Source: Apoderus coryli (lineage: Eukaryota > Arthropoda > Insecta > Coleoptera > Attelabidae). Taken from it: a stretch of DNA of 64,000 nt. Each line of letters begins with the position of its first letter. Position 1 is the stretch's first letter. The stretch covers positions 11,504,001 to 11,568,000 of the forward strand of contig OU452198.1 of NCBI GenBank assembly GCA_911728435.2, given 5' to 3'. Below are positions 58,800 to 64,000 of this stretch, in pieces. Under the pieces are notes generated by a model. The model ran no database searches. It was not told the DNA's origin and worked only from the letters and a program-made list of their open reading frames with translations. Both the position numbers and the translations under genes were made by a program.

Positions 58800-60960
58800 T
58801 GGCAGTAGTTACGCTAATAAAAAAGTGTTAGATCGATAAAACTAAAGAAATATAAGTAGATCGAATTGTGGGTTGTATAGGGCAATGTTTTTGAATCAAA
58901 CACTCAAATTTAGATTGTGCGACGTACATAATATTATTATTTCCATGGAGTAATATAGCAGTTCTTAAATACAAACAATTAGCATTAACAATTTTTATTT
59001 AGACCAGATTTTTCTGTCATCCTCCTCAATTTAAACTCAACCTAAATTGACCAAGACGCAGGTGTTTATCTTTAATCTTTATCTAAATCTTGGACGTTAC
59101 AATAATGATCATGATAACCAAGAAAGCTTCGAGAATTTTAGAGATTGCAAATAATATTCAGTTTCCTAGAGATCTAATACTCGTATATTCGATTGATATC
59201 TATCTAATCTATTTATTGTCTGGCACATTGATCTGAAACAGCGCGGCCTCGCGTCGGTAAGGGGAATGTAGTTATAATAAAACATGGCTGATTTCATTCA
59301 TAAAATTTCACATTTTATGTGTTACTAAAAAATTAAATTTAATGAAAAGTTCTTCACGTGTTTGGTAAAAGCACCTACTGCTATTAAGCTATAACACCCA
59401 AGAAGTATTTTATTTTATTCATTAATTTATTTTATTTTAAATATGTATTAAAGTTTGCATACCAAAAATGAAAAAAAACGTTCTTCTGAAAAACAAAAAC
59501 ATTCTAAAGCAACTTAACGAAATAAATTAAATACTTTGGTAATTTTGCTTGATTTAAATAAAAAAAATCTAAAACAACTTAACACTGATCGACAATAATT
59601 AAAATATCTTGGATCTTTTTGTTGCTTTAAGTCACGTTTAGAAACTATAATTAACTGTTCTAAAAATTTTGATTAAATATAACGATCATAATTAGTATTA
59701 CCAAAGATTAATGTACATTAATCTTTGGTATTACTTTATAGACGGTAGCAATCTGTTAGATTTCGTCAACTTGAGCATCATCATTATCCGTCTCGTCATC
59801 TTGTCTTAAAGTTATTATAATGTGCTCAATTTCCTCCAAAATTCTTGTTCAAACTCCTTAACATATCGGCAAAAACTATTCCAATCATTACTGGATATTA
59901 AGAACTTCTTTTAATGTAGTTAGGTTGAAATTTCCGGTTGGATTGCGGGTTCTTATATATTTAATTTATGTTTTGCGTAAGTTAACTCCATTGGGTTTAA
60001 CTCGCACATATACGGAGGCGTTCTAAGAGATGTTTTTTTAAATCGAACTACCCTTATTTTTTTAGCCAACAAAATTGCATATTTTTGTTCCTTTTAAATG
60101 ATATACGATACTTAATAGTGTTAGTTTTAGAAATATCAAAAATCAAGAGCGGCATTAAAAAATTTATTGATTTTTGGACACTCTGTCAACATGACAGTAT
60201 ATAGTGTTAACTTCTGTCACGATTATGTTGTTTATCTTTAAAATACCAAAATTCTAAGTAGATTCAATAAAATCTCCAGTTTTGATGCCTTAATAAACAA
60301 CAAACAATGTGTAAGCTTATATTTCTACAAGAACAAAGAAAAATTGTTTTGAACCTAAAACACTAAAGTATCAGAACACAAAATATACAATAATAATTTG
60401 ATATAATATTAAAACTCATACACGACAACAAAAGTATGAATAACACCATTCTGTCACTGGCTGATTCAATATTACTACGAGGGGCGGCAACAATTGCGGG
60501 GAAGAACTCAGTTTCCACCAATTGCGACTTGACCACCCGCATGGCGACAAAACGTGCGAGGTCTACGCACCAATTAGGATCATTCAGGCGGCGTCTAACT
60601 ACCTATTTCGCGTGGTATTGCCGATTTTACAGAAGATCGTAATTTCTTTGCCCTATTTTAATATTTTGAGTGGTAAAAATTTTAGTTATTAAATAAAACA
60701 AGCATCCACTTAAAAATGCTGTGCTTTTTTCATTATTATTATTTGTAATTGTAGAAAATCGATTTTCAAATTAATACTTACTACTTCTTTTCTAGAACTA
60801 GTGATTTTTTGTAGTTACATTTGGCAATATAGGATTTTTTTGTCCGCATTACTTGCGTTGTCAGAGATTCGTTTGCCAAGCAGTATCTTTGAGATGCTGT
60901 GCATTTAGCTGATATATAAATCATGTCATCTATATGAATTTTAAATGTAATAATTTCTTA
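58800..60960. other. SDR gene D intron 1, unassigned
   Basis: No gene or transposon ends recognised, apart from the palindrome at 59694-59735. A short frame at 60436-60642 has no recognisable domain. Confidence 0.4.
59694..59735. repeat. 42-bp near-perfect palindrome
   Basis: AGTATTACCAAAGATTAATG is followed without spacer by its inverse, one mismatch per arm. It would form a cruciform; the origin is unknown. Confidence 0.8.
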
Positions 60961-60964
60961 AGTA

Positions 60965-61210
60965 CATACGATTACAACATTTTCTACAAGTTGCTCCAGT
61001 GAGACCATAGCAATAGCAAATTTGATTATGATTGTGATAAATTTATTGCATCTATAATACTAGTAAATTTTTTTTTTACAAAAATGTACCTAATCAATTT
61101 CTTTTTATAACAAAACTAAGCCGATTGTATAAAAATACCTACATTTATTAAATTATCATTATAATTTAGTGCAAATAATGTTAGTGATAAATAAACGAGA
61201 TAAATGGTAG
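60965..61210 (-). pseudogene. Decayed second copy of SDR exon 1 and promoter, in gene D intron 1
   Basis: Keeps the ACGATTACA..ATTTTCTACAAGTTGCTCCAGTGA trace of exon 1 but lacks ~45 bp of its middle. It then continues with AGCAATAGCAAATTTGATTA, as in the relic at 46203. GTTATAAAAAG at about 61105 and CGAGATAAATGGTAG at 61195 show that the promoter block was included. Confidence 0.7.
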
Positions 61211-61544
61211 ATTCAAAATAATAAATAACCATTAATAATAATAATAAACATTCGTCGAAAGTTTCTTAGAGATCTTGACTTATGAGAAAAGTACCGCAAA
61301 CATCCAAATGTGAATTTTAAATAAAATTTTGAACCTTGAGTATGTTAAATCTATTAAAAAATGTTTAGCTCTTCATGCCAGGAATAAAATAATAATATAT
61401 AAATAATATCATCTAAATCAACATAATTTTATAGGTACATACGATTACACCGTTTTCTACAAGTTTTTTCGCTATTGCAGCTCCTATTCCACTACTTGCT
61501 CCAGTGACAATAGCAACTTTGCCAATCCATCTGTCAAACGTCAT

Positions 61545-61745
61545 GATAAATTTGTTAATTTTATAAAACTAGTAAAAATTATGTCCACAAAAAAATTTAC
61601 CAAATTTATTTTTATAACAAAACTGAGCGATTGATATAAGACCAAAACTAAGCCGATTGTGTGAAAACAACATGGATTTATTTATACTTATAAAGAGAAA
61701 CTGCCTATATACTCGAGATAAATGGTATCTAGTACCTAATAATAT
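61545..61745 (-). promoter_or_regulatory. Promoter block of SDR gene D
   Basis: TATAAAA on the minus strand at 61610-61616, 66 bp upstream of the ATG, and CTCGAG at 61712-61717. The surrounding 170 bp matches gene C closely and gene B with gaps. Confidence 0.5.
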
Positions 61746-61894
61746 TATAGGTACATACTTACATACAGACAAAAAAAAACGTGTGAAATCCTTGGCCTCA
61801 TGTTCATCATCATCATCATCATTATTCAGCGTTCTTCGTTCGTTTCCAGTCCCAAAATATTAGGTGCTAATAACTATTAAATGACCTGCGTAGT

Positions 61895-62990
61895 GGAGAT
61901 GTGTTAAAATATCATATTTTGCTTCAATCTTTATGGAAAAAGTGAAAAAATTACCAGGAATGTAATAGGTGAAAATGTCGATTTTTATGGGAATTAAATT
62001 TTGATGTTTGGCTTCAATAGTGGTTTTACCACATTTTTTTTAGTAGATTTTTAAAAAAAATCTAACTTAAATGTACAGTTTTCCCTTAAGTTAAATACTC
62101 AACTTAGCATATCTAAGGTAACAACTGTGTAGAATAACTAGTAGAAAACAAACCACAGCTAATATTATGTCGTTTTCTGTATTTTGTAGCCCTGAAGATG
62201 AAAATAAAGATTTTCGAAAGCTTGGCATATAGCAAAAAAGAGTTTTACCAATAAATCCAAGATATAGCCTATACCCCAAATTATTAAAAAAACTATCTAT
62301 ATATATATATATATATATGGGATATAGAAACTTTGCGTCACGTTGTAGGCCGCATTTTTTGACCAATCGAAACAAAATTTGGTTAAAAAATCGGCTAGGT
62401 CATGGAATCGCGTGAGTTCGTTGGCGATTGAAATCCGAGAGTTAATTTCAGAATGGCGGCCTGTCAAAGTTTTAAAAAAATCATATTTTTTTCGTTGTTA
62501 ATAGAAAATACCGATGTTACATATCAAATGATAGAGCACTTAAATCTCTACAATATTTATTTGGAGAGTTTTTTCATCGCTGGCATATTTAAGTAAATGT
62601 AAGTCAATATAAAGTAACAAAAAATAAAAAAAATATCATCACCTATACCTGTAATTATTTTGACAAATAAACACCTGTCAAATAACAATAAGACCGTACT
62701 TACGTATGTATTATAGTATAATGGGTATTTCAGTTAAAATAACTGTCAATATGACACTTTGGTTATATTTGGCGAATGTCAGAATATTCCATTATTTGTT
62801 TATTAATAGTGGGTGTCAGTGGTAAACTAAGTATAAATAAAAAATACATAAATCAAAAATCTACTTTTCCGACTGGCTGCCATCGGGATTTTTTTTTAAA
62901 TCTACTATTTCAAATGCTGTCTTTCTAATAAACACAAAAAAACCAGAATCTCTATCCCTAAAGACGTCTGTAACCTGAACAATTATTTTA
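61895..62990. mobile_element. Partial copy of the giant inverted-repeat element arm, interrupted
   Basis: 61895-62035 (TTCAATCTTTATGGAAAAAG, a GGTGAAAATG block, GGCTTCAATAGTGGTTTTAC) matches the arms of 23128-28592. The continuation ACTATTTCAAATGCTGTC reappears at 62905. The 62050-62890 interval holds a hairpin motif, a TA microsatellite (62299-62318) and unassigned sequence, so this copy was split by insertion. Confidence 0.55.
62192..62219 (+). ncRNA. Hammerhead-like motif 5 (CTGAAGA-hairpin-GAAA)
   Basis: CTGAAGA, one base, stem GAAAAT/ATTTTC with AAAG loop, GAAAGCTTGG. It shares its downstream context (GAAAGCTTGG and, further on, AAAGAGTTTTA and CCCCAAA) with motif 3 at 27261, but the stem sequence differs by compensating changes. 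Confidence 0.4.
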
Positions 62991-63177
62991 TTAAATAGAA
63001 GAAAATAACTTTTATATTAAGGCTGTTCTCCCAAGTATTAAATACAAGGGTCTGGCTCGTTTATAATTTTGCTATTGAATATTAAAAAAAAAATCTCAAG
63101 TTTATAGACAAAGCTTGGTACCTTGTTTCTATCGTAATAACTTTTTGACAGGTGTAAAATATTTCATGTTAAAAATA

Positions 63178-63643
63178 CGTTTTTTCTACGACTGTCTTTA
63201 AATGCCTTTATTATATGTTCAATCATGATTTGAAAATGTAGTACATTGTAATGATGTTTTTCATTTACCCGTGCGTAATAATATTTCCCACTAGTTACCT
63301 AGCAACTAGTGGGAAATATTATTACGCACGGATAAAATTTCCTGGTAATGACAAAAGTAGCGGCGGGTATGAAAAATCACCATAGCAACACCGAAAATAC
63401 AAACCCCAAACTGACAGTTGTGGTATTTATAATTAATAATAATTATAATTAAGTATTTCGCTAATTTCAAAACACATAAACAGTGATAGTGAATATAGTT
63501 TAACACCACCTAGTCAATTTAATACTTCTAATTTATCGTATTTAGGCTTATACGTTAACAGGGGTAAGTTTCGAAAAACAAATATTTTCCTAAAGATTAT
63601 GTTAAATTTATTCAAAAGCATTAAAACAGTCGTAGAAAAAGTA
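63178..63643. mobile_element. MITE with TTTTTCTACGACTG ends and central palindrome, copy 2
   Basis: 466 bp, inverted relative to 18943-19330, with ends TTTTTTCTACGACTGTCTTT and the inverse of TTTTTCTACGACTGTTTTAA. The central palindrome (ATTTCCCACTAGTTACC and complement, 63285-63320) extends through TATTATTACGCACG on both sides. The outside palindrome CCTATTCGTATGAT..ATCATACTCGTAGG is also present, at 63672-63737, so the true unit may extend to about 63780. Confidence 0.65.
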
Positions 63644-64000
63644 TAGTGTGAAACTCACATGAAATGACCATTTCCTATTCGTATGATTTTCAGCACTCGC
63701 CTGCGGCTCATGCTGCAAGCGATCATACTCGTAGGAAATATATGTCATTTCATGTTCGTTGCACAATATACTATTGTATTGTTCTATAGGTATTTATGTA
63801 AAATTATTAATAACATTTGTATTATCCGCCTTTGATCTCACTCAGCCTGTGGCCGCCATGTTGAAAGAGTAGAAAACAGGGTCGTATTTAAATTTTGTTG
63901 AAATAATCGTGAAGGTCGGTACTTAAGGTGTTTGAGATGCTTACAGTGTGGATTGAATGCATGGAATATTTTAGGTAATGTCAGTAATTATCATAGACAA

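Larger units (their letters stand above)
54905..61544 (-). pseudogene. SDR gene D: frameshifted by one base in exon 3
   Basis: Minus-strand exons 61443-61544, 58454-58691, 56497-56721, 56267-56422 and 54905-54949, all with GT/AG borders. Exon 3 is 225 nt where A, B and C have 224. Just after the acceptor D reads ATAACAAATCTT where the others read ATACAAATATT. The extra base gives TGA after 12 shifted codons (56684-56686). No alternative AG restores the frame. Apart from that base everything is preserved: TGASSGIG, LARRED, NNAG, Ser, YQPSK, SVSPGLV, and the end KPVGETYA. It is either a very young pseudogene, a polymorphic null allele or a sequencing error. Without the base it would encode 254 residues like gene C. 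The first domain (about 114 residues) could still be translated. Confidence 0.8.

Noticed and set aside
60436..60642. 68-codon frame in gene D intron 1
   Set aside because: No motif, no neighbours, length within chance expectation.

Overview
The window is AT-rich nuclear DNA from an insect. A beetle is my best guess, from the SDR family and the very common TA-flanked CAGGGTG transposon ends, but I cannot prove the order. There is no bacterial or organellar signal. The only ordinary host genes I can support are four tandem copies of one short-chain dehydrogenase/reductase (SDR) gene, all on the minus strand. Almost everything else is transposable elements (TEs), many nested inside each other and most lying in the SDR introns.

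The four genes (A-D, ascending coordinates) share five coding exons with identical intron phases. They are A 4481-11822, B 14418-31004, C 37563-50320 and D 54905-61544. Coding lengths are 744, 759, 768 and about 760 nt. B and C look intact, with TGxxxGxG, NNAG, catalytic Asn/Ser and YxxxK. A is the most diverged and has Gln in place of the catalytic Lys. D has a one-base insertion at the start of exon 3 that brings an early stop. B, C and D share a promoter block with a TATA box and a CTCGAG site. C and D also share a decayed second copy of exon 1 inside intron 1.

Region by region: 1-4480 lies downstream of A and holds MITEs and a foldback element split by a 5'-truncated LINE. 4481-11822 is gene A, with a mariner-like element and a second foldback in its introns. 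11823-14417 holds a LINE tail and a dispersed repeat. 14418-31004 is gene B. Its intron 3 is about 7.5 kb, against 74-77 bp in the other copies, because of one block flanked by a 12-bp direct repeat. Its intron 2 gained a 5.5-kb giant inverted-repeat element and a three-level nest; gene D keeps the matching empty site. 31005-37562 is a composite repeat split by a 4.2-kb transposon that itself carries a LINE. 37563-50320 is gene C, with pogo-like, Penelope-like, mariner and LINE copies in its introns. 50321-54904 holds an inverted second copy of a THAP-domain element and an LTR with a primer-binding site. 54905-61544 is gene D. 61545-64000 holds partial copies of elements seen earlier.

The SDR genes probably encode cytosolic NADP(H)-dependent oxidoreductases of the DHRS11/farnesol-dehydrogenase-like insect group. 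The substrate cannot be read from sequence. The paralogs serve as internal references that date several insertions. A recurring CTGANGA-hairpin-GAAA motif, resembling a hammerhead ribozyme core, occurs at five sites and is the most intriguing signal the standard features do not explain.
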